Below, piece by piece: positions 34,368 to 42,364 of a stretch of DNA of 48,481 nucleotides. Origin of the DNA: CAZVUW01 sp964629825. Its GTDB lineage: Bacteria; Actinomycetota; Nitriliruptoria; Euzebyales; Egibacteraceae. Location of the stretch: contig CAZVUW010000010.1 of NCBI GenBank assembly GCA_964629825.1, positions 1 through 48,481 on the forward strand, in the 5' to 3' direction. Each line of letters begins with the position of its first letter. Position 1 is the stretch's first letter. The notes under the pieces were generated by a model that did no database searches, was not told the origin of the DNA, and saw only the letters and a list, made by a program, of their open reading frames with translations. The position numbers and the translations under genes are program-made.

Positions 34368-35699
34368 ATGTCGGAGCGCAGGAGGGGGGATCTTCCCCTG
34401 CGCATCACCAGCCGGGTGTTCTGGGACCTAGGCCTTTGGATGGGCGGGTTCGGAGCCTTGGTCGGCATCGTGTTCCCGCTCTTCTGCCTGCTGATGGGGG
34501 TTCCCCGCGCGATCGCTCTGAGCACCACGTTCCGCGCGGCGTGCATCGCCGCCGGGCTCGCGGTCGGCGGGGTGAACCTGGCCCTGGCCCGCGGCGTCGT
34601 CGGAGCGCGGATCCGGCTGCTGGCCCAGCGGATGACGTCCGTCGCCGAGCGCGTCCGCGAGTCGGTGTACTCCTCGGACTGGGCGGGCTGCGGAGCCGAC
34701 TGCATGATCTCGATCGACTCCGATGACGAGATGGGCGAGGTCGCCGAGGCCTTCAACGAGCTGATCTCGGCCGTGGAGCGCTTCCGCCGGGCGCATGAGG
34801 CCGTAGCCGGTGTGTCCCGGACGCTCGGGCGGCACCTGGCGCTGGGCGAGCTCGCCCAGGAGTGCCTGGACGACCTGGCGCGCTACAGCGGGGCGGACAC
34901 CGCGCTGCTGCTCGCCAGCGTGGAGGAGGGCGGTCTCGAGGTCGTCGCGCGCATCGGCGACGACGACCTTCCGAGCGCCGAGGTCCTGGTGCGCGAGGCC
35001 CGCCGCGGCGCGCTGGTCCGGCTCCCCAACGGCGAGGGCGAGCTCCTGATCCTGGCGATCGAGGCCAACGACCAGCTCATGGGCGCTGCCGTTCTGTTGC
35101 GCCGCCGCCCGTTCGAGCAGGACGTCGAGCAGCTGCTGCGGACCCTGCGCCCGGCCCTCGGCGTCGCGCTGAGCAACGCCGACTCGCATGCGCAGCTGCA
35201 CCGGCTGGCGACCGAGGACTCGCTCACCGGGCTGTGGAACCGCCGTCACGCGCTCGAGCTGGCCGAGCAGGCTTACGGTGACGCGCTGCGCAGCGGCCGC
35301 TCCATGGGCTTGCTGCTGTTCGACGTCGACCGCTTCAAGTGGGTCAACGACCGCCATGGCCACGCCAGCGGCGACGCGGTCCTGCGCACCATCGCCGAGA
35401 CCAGCCGCAGCTGCGTGCGCGAGGGCGACATCGTGGCTCGCTACGGCGGCGAGGAGTTCCTGGTGGTCTTGCCGGGTGCGGACATGGATCAGGTGATGAA
35501 GGTGGGCGAGCGCATCCGCGCGCAGGTCAGCAAGACCCCCACGCTGCTGCCGAGCGGGCTGCTCGAGGTGACCGTGAGCCTCGGCGCCGCCGTGCTGCCC
35601 TCGCCCGGCATCGACGACCTGGACGACCTGCTCCGGGCAGCCGACGACGCCCTCTACGCCTCCAAGGAGGCCGGCCGCAACACGCTGCGCAGCGCCTGA
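34368..35699 (+). CDS. Membrane diguanylate cyclase (HAMP-GAF-GGDEF)
   Basis: A 443-residue signalling enzyme that makes c-di-GMP from two GTP. Two membrane helices (about 23-43 and 52-75) with almost no external loop are followed by a HAMP-like linker (about 76-140), a GAF domain (about 150-270) and a GGDEF domain (about 280-440). The active site is intact, GGEEF at 360-364, and so is the inhibitory site R351-x-x-D354 five residues before it, so product feedback is expected. DSLTGLWNRRH opens the catalytic domain. What the GAF domain senses is unknown. GAGGGGGG lies before the ATG. It is convergent with larC. No EAL or HD-GYP phosphodiesterase is in the window. Confidence 0.92.
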   Translation: MSERRRGDLPLRITSRVFWDLGLWMGGFGALVGIVFPLFCLLMGVPRAIALSTTFRAACIAAGLAVGGVNLALARGVVGARIRLLAQRMTSVAERVRESVYSSDWAGCGADCMISIDSDDEMGEVAEAFNELISAVERFRRAHEAVAGVSRTLGRHLALGELAQECLDDLARYSGADTALLLASVEEGGLEVVARIGDDDLPSAEVLVREARRGALVRLPNGEGELLILAIEANDQLMGAAVLLRRRPFEQDVEQLLRTLRPALGVALSNADSHAQLHRLATEDSLTGLWNRRHALELAEQAYGDALRSGRSMGLLLFDVDRFKWVNDRHGHASGDAVLRTIAETSRSCVREGDIVARYGGEEFLVVLPGADMDQVMKVGERIRAQVSKTPTLLPSGLLEVTVSLGAAVLPSPGIDDLDDLLRAADDALYASKEAGRNTLRSA

Positions 35700-35740
35700 G
35701 CTCCCGACGCGGGCCGCTGTGACACGCACGACAACCCGTT

Positions 35741-35758
35741 TGCGGCATATACGCCGCA
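35741..35758. terminator. Weak hairpin between convergent genes
   Basis: TGCGGC (35741-35746) pairs with GCCGCA (35753-35758) around ATATAC, between the diguanylate cyclase and larC stops. A short stem with no T-run. Confidence 0.3.
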
Positions 35759-35783
35759 GATGGGTGACGGCGACACCGGCTGG

Positions 35784-36983
35784 CTAGGCGCTCGGTGGCT
35801 CCAGCAGCGGCGGCTCCCGGCCGTTGTCCCGCCAGGCGCTGCGGGCCCGGGCGTAGACCTCCTTCAGCGGCAGGCCTGTCACCCGTGCGGCCGCGGCGCA
35901 GTCTTCGTACTCGGGCGCGACGTTGACGACCTCGCCGTCGAGTCGGCCGACCTTCAGCCGGATCGCCTCCCCCGCGACCTCGACCGTCACCCACTCGCGG
36001 TCCAGAGCCCACTTGTCGACCAGGCGCCCGCGGATGCCGAGGGTGGTGGTCTCGCGGAACAGAACTCTTCGCAGGGTCTCACCGGCGGAGGGCGGTGCCA
36101 GGCAGGAGATCTCCAGACCCGGGCGGCCCTTCTTCATGAGGGTCGGTCGCGCCCACGCGTCACTGGCTCCGGCGGCGAGCAGCGCCTCGAGCACCGGGGG
36201 GACCAGCTCGCCGGACAGGTCGTCCACGGTGGTCTCCAGCAGCAGGGCGGTGGTGTCCGGCGTGTCCTTGGTGGCCTGCCCCAGCACGACGCGCAGCACG
36301 TTGGGCCGCTCCAGCTCGCGCGTGCCGGCGCCGTAGCCGACGCCTGAGATGGTCATCGGCGGCAGGTCGCCCCACTCGTCGACCCACTCGGCCAGCAGCG
36401 CCGCGCCGGTCGGCGTGCACAGCTCGGCGGGCACGCCGGTCGACTGCACCGGGGCGCCGTTGAGGAGCTCGAGCACCGCCGGCGCGGGGATCGGGATCAT
36501 GCCGTGCGCGCCGCGGGTCATGCCGACCCCGAGCGGCACGGCGCCGCAGGTCACGCGCTCCACGCCCAGCAGGTGCAGGCAGGCGCACACCCCGACGATG
36601 TCGACGATCGCGTCGAGCGCGCCGACCTCGTGGAAGTGGACCCGCTCCGCGTCGACGCGGTGGATGCGGCCCTCGGCCTCGGCCAGCCGGCTGAACGTGC
36701 CGAGGGCGCGGGCGCGCACCGGCTCGGGCAGGGGCGAGCGCCCCAGCAGCTCGCGGACGTTGGCCCAGGTCCGGACGACGCCGTTCTCGTCGGTCCGCAC
36801 ACGTGCCCACAGGGCGCCGAGGCCGCCGCGGGTGACGGGCTCGACCTCGATCGACCATCCGCCCACGCCCAAGGCGGAGATGATCGCGCGCACGGTGTCC
36901 ACGTCCACGCCCGTGTCGAGCAGGGCCCCCAGCAGCATGTCCCCGCTGGCGCCGGAGATGGGATCGATGTGCAGGACCGTCAT
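35784..36983 (-). CDS. larC: Nickel-insertion protein LarC
   Basis: A 399-residue protein that inserts nickel into the nickel-pincer nucleotide cofactor of lactate racemase and related enzymes, using CTP. The N-terminus HIDPISGASGDMLLGALLD is diagnostic, and VHFHEVGALDAIVDIVG and GMIPIPAPAVLELL are typical. The full-length LarC is encoded as one frame, without the programmed frameshift that splits larC in Lactobacillus. The ATG at 36983 overlaps the larB stop by 4 bp (ATGA), so the two are co-translated. LarE (the sulfur donor) and LarA (the racemase) are not in the window. Confidence 0.93.
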   Translation of the reverse strand: MTVLHIDPISGASGDMLLGALLDTGVDVDTVRAIISALGVGGWSIEVEPVTRGGLGALWARVRTDENGVVRTWANVRELLGRSPLPEPVRARALGTFSRLAEAEGRIHRVDAERVHFHEVGALDAIVDIVGVCACLHLLGVERVTCGAVPLGVGMTRGAHGMIPIPAPAVLELLNGAPVQSTGVPAELCTPTGAALLAEWVDEWGDLPPMTISGVGYGAGTRELERPNVLRVVLGQATKDTPDTTALLLETTVDDLSGELVPPVLEALLAAGASDAWARPTLMKKGRPGLEISCLAPPSAGETLRRVLFRETTTLGIRGRLVDKWALDREWVTVEVAGEAIRLKVGRLDGEVVNVAPEYEDCAAAARVTGLPLKEVYARARSAWRDNGREPPLLEPPSA

Positions 36984-37681
36984 CGCTGCTCGAACCGGCG
37001 GGCGGTCGCCAGGATTCGCCGGGCGACGATCGCGGCGCCGAAGCCGTTGTCGATGTTGACCACCGAGATGCCCGGCGCGCACGCCGTGAGCATCGCGAGC
37101 AGCGCAGCCATCCCCTCGAACGCCGCGCCGTATCCCACGCTGGTCGGCACGGCGATGATCGGCACCGACACCAGCCCCCCGACGACCGAGGGCAGGGCGC
37201 CCTCCATCCCGGCGACCACGATGCACACGTCCGCCTCGGCCAGCTGCCTGGAGGCGGACATGACGCGGTGAAGCCCGGCGACGCCGACGTCGGCGATGAG
37301 CTCGGCCGGGATGCCGAACGCCGTCAGGGTGCCGACCGCCTCGGCCGCCACGGGCAGATCCGAGGTCCCGGCGCAGGCCACCGCCACCTTGCCCGCCTCC
37401 GGGTTCAGCGGGGCGGAGCGCGCGACCAGCAGCCGGCTCTGCGGGTCGTAGATCGCCTCGGGCACGGCCGCGGCGTGCTCCGGCGTGCAGCGCGTCGCCA
37501 TGGCCGGCGTCGCCCCGCGGTCACGCAGCGCCCGCAGCAGCAGCGCGACCTGCTCGGGCGACTTGCGCTCGCCGTAGACGACCTCGGGCTCGCCGGTGCG
37601 CGGCTGCCGGGCGTGATCGAGGCGGGCGATGTCAGGGGACGGCTCGATCACCTCGCCCGACGCGGAGGTCGCATGCTCCAT
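36980..37681 (-). CDS. larB: Nickel-pincer cofactor biosynthesis protein LarB
   Basis: A 233-residue enzyme that carboxylates nicotinic acid adenine dinucleotide and splits it, the first step of nickel-pincer nucleotide synthesis. The C-terminal two-thirds has the AIR-carboxylase (PurE-like) fold: AVACAGTSDLPVAAEA, DVGVAGLHRV, IVVAGMEGALPSVVGGLV and PTSVGYGAAFEG. The N-terminal EVVYGERKSPEQVALLL is characteristic of LarB. A TAGACT hexamer on the minus strand ends 6 nt before the ATG, suggesting a leaderless message. It is followed directly by larC. Confidence 0.93.
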   Translation of the reverse strand: MEHATSASGEVIEPSPDIARLDHARQPRTGEPEVVYGERKSPEQVALLLRALRDRGATPAMATRCTPEHAAAVPEAIYDPQSRLLVARSAPLNPEAGKVAVACAGTSDLPVAAEAVGTLTAFGIPAELIADVGVAGLHRVMSASRQLAEADVCIVVAGMEGALPSVVGGLVSVPIIAVPTSVGYGAAFEGMAALLAMLTACAPGISVVNIDNGFGAAIVARRILATARRFEQR

Positions 37682-37687
37682 ATCCGC

Positions 37688-37714
37688 AGTCTATGAGGGG
37701 CGCGCCACTACAAT
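37688..37714. promoter_or_regulatory. Divergent promoters of larB and the DUF4446 gene
   Basis: On the minus strand TAGACT (complement of 37688-37693) ends 6 nt from the larB ATG. On the plus strand TACAAT (37709-37714) is a good -10 for the DUF4446 gene. The -35 region of one lies over the -10 of the other, so the two may interfere. Confidence 0.45.
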
Positions 37715-37780
37715 CGTCCCGTCGATCGGCGCCACGGGCGCCAGAGATGACCTTCTCGCCTCACCCCACCCGAGGACCTA

Positions 37781-38452
37781 GTGCAGCTCACCCCCACCGT
37801 CTCGACCTGGCTGACCGTCATCGCACTGCTGCTGGCGCTGGGGGCGCTGGGCGTGGGCATCTACGCGGTGATCGGCCAGCGTCAGGTCCGCCGCGCGTAT
37901 CAGTCGTTCTCCATGGGCAGCCGCGACGACGTCCTCACGCTGATCCAGCGCCACATCGACGAGGTCGGCCTGCTGCGCGGCGACGTGCGGCGGCTGCGGC
38001 GGCACTCTGACGATCTGCGCGAGGCCCTGCGCGGCGCCGTGTCCAAGGTCGGCACGGTGCGCTACGACGCCTTCGACGACATGGGCGGACGCCTGTCCTA
38101 CTCGACGGCGCTGCTGGACGAGCGCGGGGACGGGGTCGTCCTGACCGCCATCAACGGCCGCACGTACACCCGCAGCTACGCCAAGCCGGTGGTCGGCTGG
38201 ACCAGCCGGCACAACCTGTCAGGCGAGGAGGAGGCGGCCATCCGGCGAGCCCGTCAGGGCGGCAGGACGCAGACCGATGAGCCGGCCGCCGACGCCATCC
38301 GGGTGCACCGCCCCGGCGCCCGTCGCGAGCCGGGCGACTCCGTCGGCGACGGCCGCGAGGCGTTCGACGCCGCGGGCGACCGGCAGAACCTGGTCGCCGG
38401 GCAGGAGGACCAGGAGGCTTCCGCCTACGGGGCCGCCGCGGACGCCTCCTGA
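37781..38452 (+). CDS. DUF4446 family protein with one membrane helix
   Basis: A 223-residue protein. One N-terminal helix (VSTWLTVIALLLALGALGVGIYAVIG) is followed by a coiled-coil segment (VLTLIQRHIDEVGLLRGDVRRLRRH) and the conserved DUF4446 core: SKVGTVRYDAFDDMGGRLSYSTALLDERGDGVVLTAINGR. The tail from about 155 is low complexity, rich in Arg, Ala, Gly and Asp, and probably disordered. The function is unknown; the family is found across Firmicutes and Actinobacteria. The GTG at 37781 has GAGGA 5 nt upstream. pheA starts 11 bp downstream, so the pair is probably co-transcribed. Confidence 0.82.
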   Translation: MQLTPTVSTWLTVIALLLALGALGVGIYAVIGQRQVRRAYQSFSMGSRDDVLTLIQRHIDEVGLLRGDVRRLRRHSDDLREALRGAVSKVGTVRYDAFDDMGGRLSYSTALLDERGDGVVLTAINGRTYTRSYAKPVVGWTSRHNLSGEEEAAIRRARQGGRTQTDEPAADAIRVHRPGARREPGDSVGDGREAFDAAGDRQNLVAGQEDQEASAYGAAADAS

Positions 38453-38463
38453 GGCCGGGGCGC

Positions 38464-39405
38464 ATGCCTTCTGAGGTCGTCGCGTTTCTGGGGCCCGAGG
38501 GCACCTTCACCTCGGAGGCCGCGGCGCTCACCGCTCCGCAGGCCGAGCGACGCCCCCTCGCGACGATCCCCGAGGTCTTCGCTGCCGTGCGGCGGGGCGA
38601 GGCCGACCGCGGCGTCGTCCCCATCGAGAACCTGATCGAGGGGTCGGTCAACCTCACCCTCGACGAGCTCGTGTTCGGCGCCGAGGGCGTCTTCATCCAG
38701 GGCGAGCTGGTGCTGCCGGTGTCGATGAACCTGCTGGTCGCGCCGGGCGCCCGCCTGGAGGACATCAAGGTCGTCCGCAGCCACCCGCACGCCCTGGCCC
38801 AGTGCCGCGGCTGGCTGGACGAGCACCTGCCCGGGGCCACGCGTCTGGTCGCGGCCTCGACCGCCGAGGCGGCGCGCGAGGTGGCCGAGGAGGCGGCAGC
38901 GGGTGCCAGCGGGAGCGCCGCGATCGCCATGCCCAGCGCGGGACCGCGCTTCGGCCTTGAGGTCCTCGCCGCCGACATCCACGACCACGTGGGGAACGCC
39001 ACGCGCTTCATCGTGCTGGGGCGCCGCCTGTGCCCCGCTTCGGGTGCCGACAAGACCTCGGTGGTCGTCTTCTTCGGTGAGGACCGTCCCGGGCTGCTCC
39101 TCCGGGTTCTGGACGAGCTCGCTCTGCGCGGCATCAACCTGTCCAAGATCGAGTCGCGCCCGACCAAGACCAGCCTGGGCGACTACTGCATCCTGCTCGA
39201 CTGCGAGGGCCACCCCAGCGAGGCGCGGATGTCCGAGGCGCTGAGCAACATCCACCGCCACGTCGCCCGCCTGAAGGTTCTGGGCGCCTACCCGCGCGCC
39301 GACGAAGGGCGCCCGGTGATCGATCCGGCCGAGAGCGACGCCGCCTATGCCGCCGCCAGGCAGTGGCTGGCACGCCTGCTGGACGGCGTCGGGGGCGACT
39401 CCTAG
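38464..39405 (+). CDS. pheA: Prephenate dehydratase
   Basis: A 313-residue enzyme converting prephenate to phenylpyruvate, the committed step of phenylalanine synthesis. AFLGPEGTFTSEAA opens the catalytic domain, VVPIENLIEGSVNLTLD is the substrate region, and the catalytic TRF motif is in GNATRFIVLG. A C-terminal ACT domain (about 198-280; RPGLLLRVLDELALRGINLSKIESRPTK) carries the ESRP motif that binds phenylalanine, so feedback inhibition is expected. It is a stand-alone enzyme without a chorismate mutase fusion. It follows the DUF4446 gene and precedes the M23 gene, which has its own promoter. Confidence 0.95.
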   Translation: MPSEVVAFLGPEGTFTSEAAALTAPQAERRPLATIPEVFAAVRRGEADRGVVPIENLIEGSVNLTLDELVFGAEGVFIQGELVLPVSMNLLVAPGARLEDIKVVRSHPHALAQCRGWLDEHLPGATRLVAASTAEAAREVAEEAAAGASGSAAIAMPSAGPRFGLEVLAADIHDHVGNATRFIVLGRRLCPASGADKTSVVVFFGEDRPGLLLRVLDELALRGINLSKIESRPTKTSLGDYCILLDCEGHPSEARMSEALSNIHRHVARLKVLGAYPRADEGRPVIDPAESDAAYAAARQWLARLLDGVGGDS

Positions 39406-39477
39406 CGGACCCCCGGGAGGCCGCCGAAATCCGCTTACCCCTGTCCATCGGGACGGGGCGCCGAGATTCGCCGTCTG

Positions 39478-39483
39478 TAGCCT
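39478..39483 (+). promoter_or_regulatory. Probable -10 of the M23 peptidase gene, leaderless geometry
   Basis: TAGCCT ends 7 nt before the ATG at 39491; there is no ribosome-binding site. Confidence 0.4.
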
Positions 39484-39490
39484 CAAACGG

Positions 39491-41050
39491 ATGCATCGGC
39501 GTATCGCGATCCCTGTTCTGCTCGTGCTGCTCTTGGTTCCGAGCGTCGTCGCCGTGCCCGCGTCGGCGCAGTCGGGGGACTACCAGCAGGTCGTGGATCT
39601 GACCTTCCCGACCGACCCCAAGGCGACCTTCAGCGACAGCTATCACTCGGGTCGCAGCGGTGGTAGAAGGCATCGCGCCACCGACGTGATGGGCCAGAAG
39701 ATGTGGCCCGTGTACGCCGCGGTCGGCGGCGTCATCTCCTTCATCCCCGGACGCGCGGGTGAGCCCGAGCCCTCGTATGGCTACATGATCCGCATCGAGG
39801 GCGACGACGGCCGCACCTACTCCTACGTCCACCTCAACAACGACACCCCCGGCACCGATGACGGCGCCGGCGGGCCCGACTACGCCTACGCCCCCGGCCT
39901 GGTGAAGGGATCGCGCGTCGAGCGCGGCCAGCTGATCGGCTACATGGGCGACTCCGGCAACGCCGAGGGCACCGCGCCGCACCTGCACTTCGAGATCAGC
40001 GACCCCGCCGTGCGCGACCCCTACGGCGGCAACCGCATCAACCCCTACTTCTCCCTGCGCTCGGCCGTGCAGCGCCGCGACTTCGCCAGCACCGTCGCCA
40101 CCGCCATCGACGTCGACCGGGTGCACGGCCGCTACCGCGTCGAGACGGCCGTGGCGCTGTCCCGCGAGACCTTCGACCACGCCGAGACGGTCGTGCTGAC
40201 GTCGGTCGCCTCGTACCCGGACGCGATCGTGGCCGGCCCGCTGGCGGCCGTGCACGAGGCGCCGGTCCTCACCACGTTCGGGGCGGAGCTCGAGAAGCCG
40301 GTGGTCGACGAGATCAACCGCCTCGGCGCCAAGCGCCTCATCGTGGTCGGGCCCCCCGACCGCGTCCCCACCGCGATCCCGCAGGCGATCTACGCGCAGA
40401 CCTCGATCACCGAGGGCCGGCGCATCGACGGCGGCAGCGATCCGGCCACCGCCGCCAGGGTCGCCGACGAGGTCCTGAAGCGGACGGGCAGCGGTGAGGT
40501 CCTGGTCGCTCTTGGCTCCCATCCGGAGGAGGGCCGCGCCTGGTCCGACGCGCTGACCGCCGGCTACCACGGCGCCCTCAGCGGGCGGCCGGTCCTGCTG
40601 GTGAACCACGACGGCGTGCCGCAGGCAACCCTCGACGCCCTGCGCGGCGTCCAGACCGCGACGATCGTCGGTGGTGAGGGTGCGGTGTCGGCGGCATCCG
40701 AGGCTGTGATCGGGGCAGCGGTGCCACGCGTGGCGCGCCTCTCGGGCAAGGACCGCTTCCGGACCTCGGCCGCGGTCGCCGATGATCTGCTCCGGCTCGG
40801 CCTGGCCGATCCGGCGCGGCTGTGGATCGCCACGGGTCACGACTACGCCGACGCCCTTGCCGCCGCCGGCGCCCTGGCCGCCGTGGGCGAGCTGATGGTC
40901 CTGGCCGACGGCAACAACACCGACGGCGACAACGGTCTCGAGCCGTGGTACGCCGAGCACGCCAAGGTCATCGAGCGCGGCCGCGCCATCGGCGGCACGG
41001 CGGCGATCAGCGACGCGGCGCTGCAGCGGCTCTCCCTGCGCATCCGCTGA
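39491..41050 (+). CDS. Secreted M23 peptidase with cell-wall-binding repeats
   Basis: A 519-residue secreted protein. The signal peptide ends near 26 (PASA-Q). Residues about 45-190 are an M23/LytM zinc endopeptidase that cuts peptide cross-links in the wall: H61 and D65 (HRATD), H114 (YVHLN) and H164-x-H166 (PHLHFE) are all present, so it should be active. Residues about 205-515 are three cell-wall-binding repeat 2 units (for example RYRVETAVALSRETF and VARLSGKDRFRTSAAVA). The same binding module is on the SOD fusion (13374-15383), so both enzymes are probably held at the wall by the same ligand. serS follows 48 bp later with its own promoter-like hexamer. Confidence 0.9.
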   Translation: MHRRIAIPVLLVLLLVPSVVAVPASAQSGDYQQVVDLTFPTDPKATFSDSYHSGRSGGRRHRATDVMGQKMWPVYAAVGGVISFIPGRAGEPEPSYGYMIRIEGDDGRTYSYVHLNNDTPGTDDGAGGPDYAYAPGLVKGSRVERGQLIGYMGDSGNAEGTAPHLHFEISDPAVRDPYGGNRINPYFSLRSAVQRRDFASTVATAIDVDRVHGRYRVETAVALSRETFDHAETVVLTSVASYPDAIVAGPLAAVHEAPVLTTFGAELEKPVVDEINRLGAKRLIVVGPPDRVPTAIPQAIYAQTSITEGRRIDGGSDPATAARVADEVLKRTGSGEVLVALGSHPEEGRAWSDALTAGYHGALSGRPVLLVNHDGVPQATLDALRGVQTATIVGGEGAVSAASEAVIGAAVPRVARLSGKDRFRTSAAVADDLLRLGLADPARLWIATGHDYADALAAAGALAAVGELMVLADGNNTDGDNGLEPWYAEHAKVIERGRAIGGTAAISDAALQRLSLRIR

Positions 41051-41085
41051 GTCCCACCCGGGGACGTAGGCGAGCCCGGGGGCGG

Positions 41086-41091
41086 TAACCT
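41086..41091 (+). promoter_or_regulatory. Probable -10 of serS, leaderless geometry
   Basis: TAACCT ends 7 nt before the ATG at 41099; no ribosome-binding site is seen. Confidence 0.4.
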
Positions 41092-41098
41092 CCCGCGC

Positions 41099-42364
41099 AT
41101 GATCGACATCAGGCTCTTCCGCGACGATCTCGACGAGCTCGCCAAGCACCTGGGGCGCCGCGGCGTCCCCCGCGAAGAGCTCGAGCGCATCCGCGACCTG
41201 GACGAGGAGCGGCGGCGGCTGATCACCAGCGGCGACGAGCTGCGCTCGCGCCAGCGCCAGCTCAGCCGCCAGATCGGAGCGGCCGGCTCGAACGAGGAGC
41301 GCCAGGAGCTCATCGGGCAGGTCAAGGCCATCTCCGCCGAAATCGACGAGCTCGAGCCGCGACAGGCCGAGATCGAGGCCCAGATCGAGGCCGCCCTCGC
41401 CGTCATCCCGAACCTCCCTCACCCCGACGCGCCGGACGGCGAGACCGAGGAGGACGCCGTCGAGGTCGCCAGGTTCGGCGAGAAGCCCGAGTTCGACTTC
41501 GAGCCGCTCGACCACGCCGAGATCGGCGAGCGCCTGGACCTGATCGACCTGCCGCGCGGAGCCAAGGTTTCGGGCAGCCGCTTCGCCTACCTGAAGGGCC
41601 AGCTCGTCCTGCTCGAGCTCGCCCTGATCCGCTACGCGCTGGACCACCTGCTGGAGCGCGGCTTCACGCCGATGCTCCCGCCGGTGCTCACGCGCGCGGA
41701 GGCCCTTTACGGCACCGGCTTCCTGCCCACCGGCGCCGACCAGCTGTACCGGATCCCCGCCGACGACCTGTACCTGGTCGGCACCTCCGAGGTGCCGCTG
41801 GCCGCCTACCACTCCGACGAGATCCTGTCCGGCTCCGACCTGCCGATCCGCTACGCCGGCTTCTCCACCAACTTCCGCCGCGAGGCCGGCACCTACGGCA
41901 AGGACACGCGCGGCATCTTCCGCGTCCACCAGTTCGACAAGGTCGAGATGTTCGTCTTCGCCCGGCCCGAGGACGCCGAGGCAGAGCACGCGCGCCTGCG
42001 CGAGACCCAGGTGGAGCTGCTGTCGGGTCTCGGACTGCACGGGCGCGTCGTCGACATCGCGGTGGGAGACCTGGGCGCCTCGGCCGCTCGCAAGTACGAC
42101 TGCGAGGTGTGGCTGCCCGGCCAGAGCGCCTACCGCGAGCTGACCAGCGCCTCGAACTGCACGGACTACCAGTCCCGCCGCCTCGCGATCCGCTTCCGCG
42201 ACGCCGAGGGCGAGGACACACGGCCGGTGGCGACGCTCAACGGCACCGCTTGCGCCCTCGGCCGCACCATGATCGCGGTCCTGGAGACCCACCAGCAGGC
42301 CGACGGCACGGTGGCCGTGCCGGAGGCCCTCCGGGGCTACCTCGGCTTCGACCGGATCGGCTGA
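41099..42364 (+). CDS. serS: Serine-tRNA ligase
   Basis: A 421-residue class II synthetase that charges tRNA-Ser. The N-terminal coiled-coil arm that holds the long variable arm of tRNA-Ser is clear (about 25-105; LDEERRRLITSGDELRSRQR). Motif 2 is STNFRREAGTYGKDTRGIFR with VHQFDKVEMF, the TSEVPL serine loop is present, and motif 3 is LNGTACALGRTMIAVLE. The length is normal. The last base of its TGA is the A of the ATG of the ROK kinase gene, with TGATG overlapping, so the two are coupled. Confidence 0.96.
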   Translation: MIDIRLFRDDLDELAKHLGRRGVPREELERIRDLDEERRRLITSGDELRSRQRQLSRQIGAAGSNEERQELIGQVKAISAEIDELEPRQAEIEAQIEAALAVIPNLPHPDAPDGETEEDAVEVARFGEKPEFDFEPLDHAEIGERLDLIDLPRGAKVSGSRFAYLKGQLVLLELALIRYALDHLLERGFTPMLPPVLTRAEALYGTGFLPTGADQLYRIPADDLYLVGTSEVPLAAYHSDEILSGSDLPIRYAGFSTNFRREAGTYGKDTRGIFRVHQFDKVEMFVFARPEDAEAEHARLRETQVELLSGLGLHGRVVDIAVGDLGASAARKYDCEVWLPGQSAYRELTSASNCTDYQSRRLAIRFRDAEGEDTRPVATLNGTACALGRTMIAVLETHQQADGTVAVPEALRGYLGFDRIG

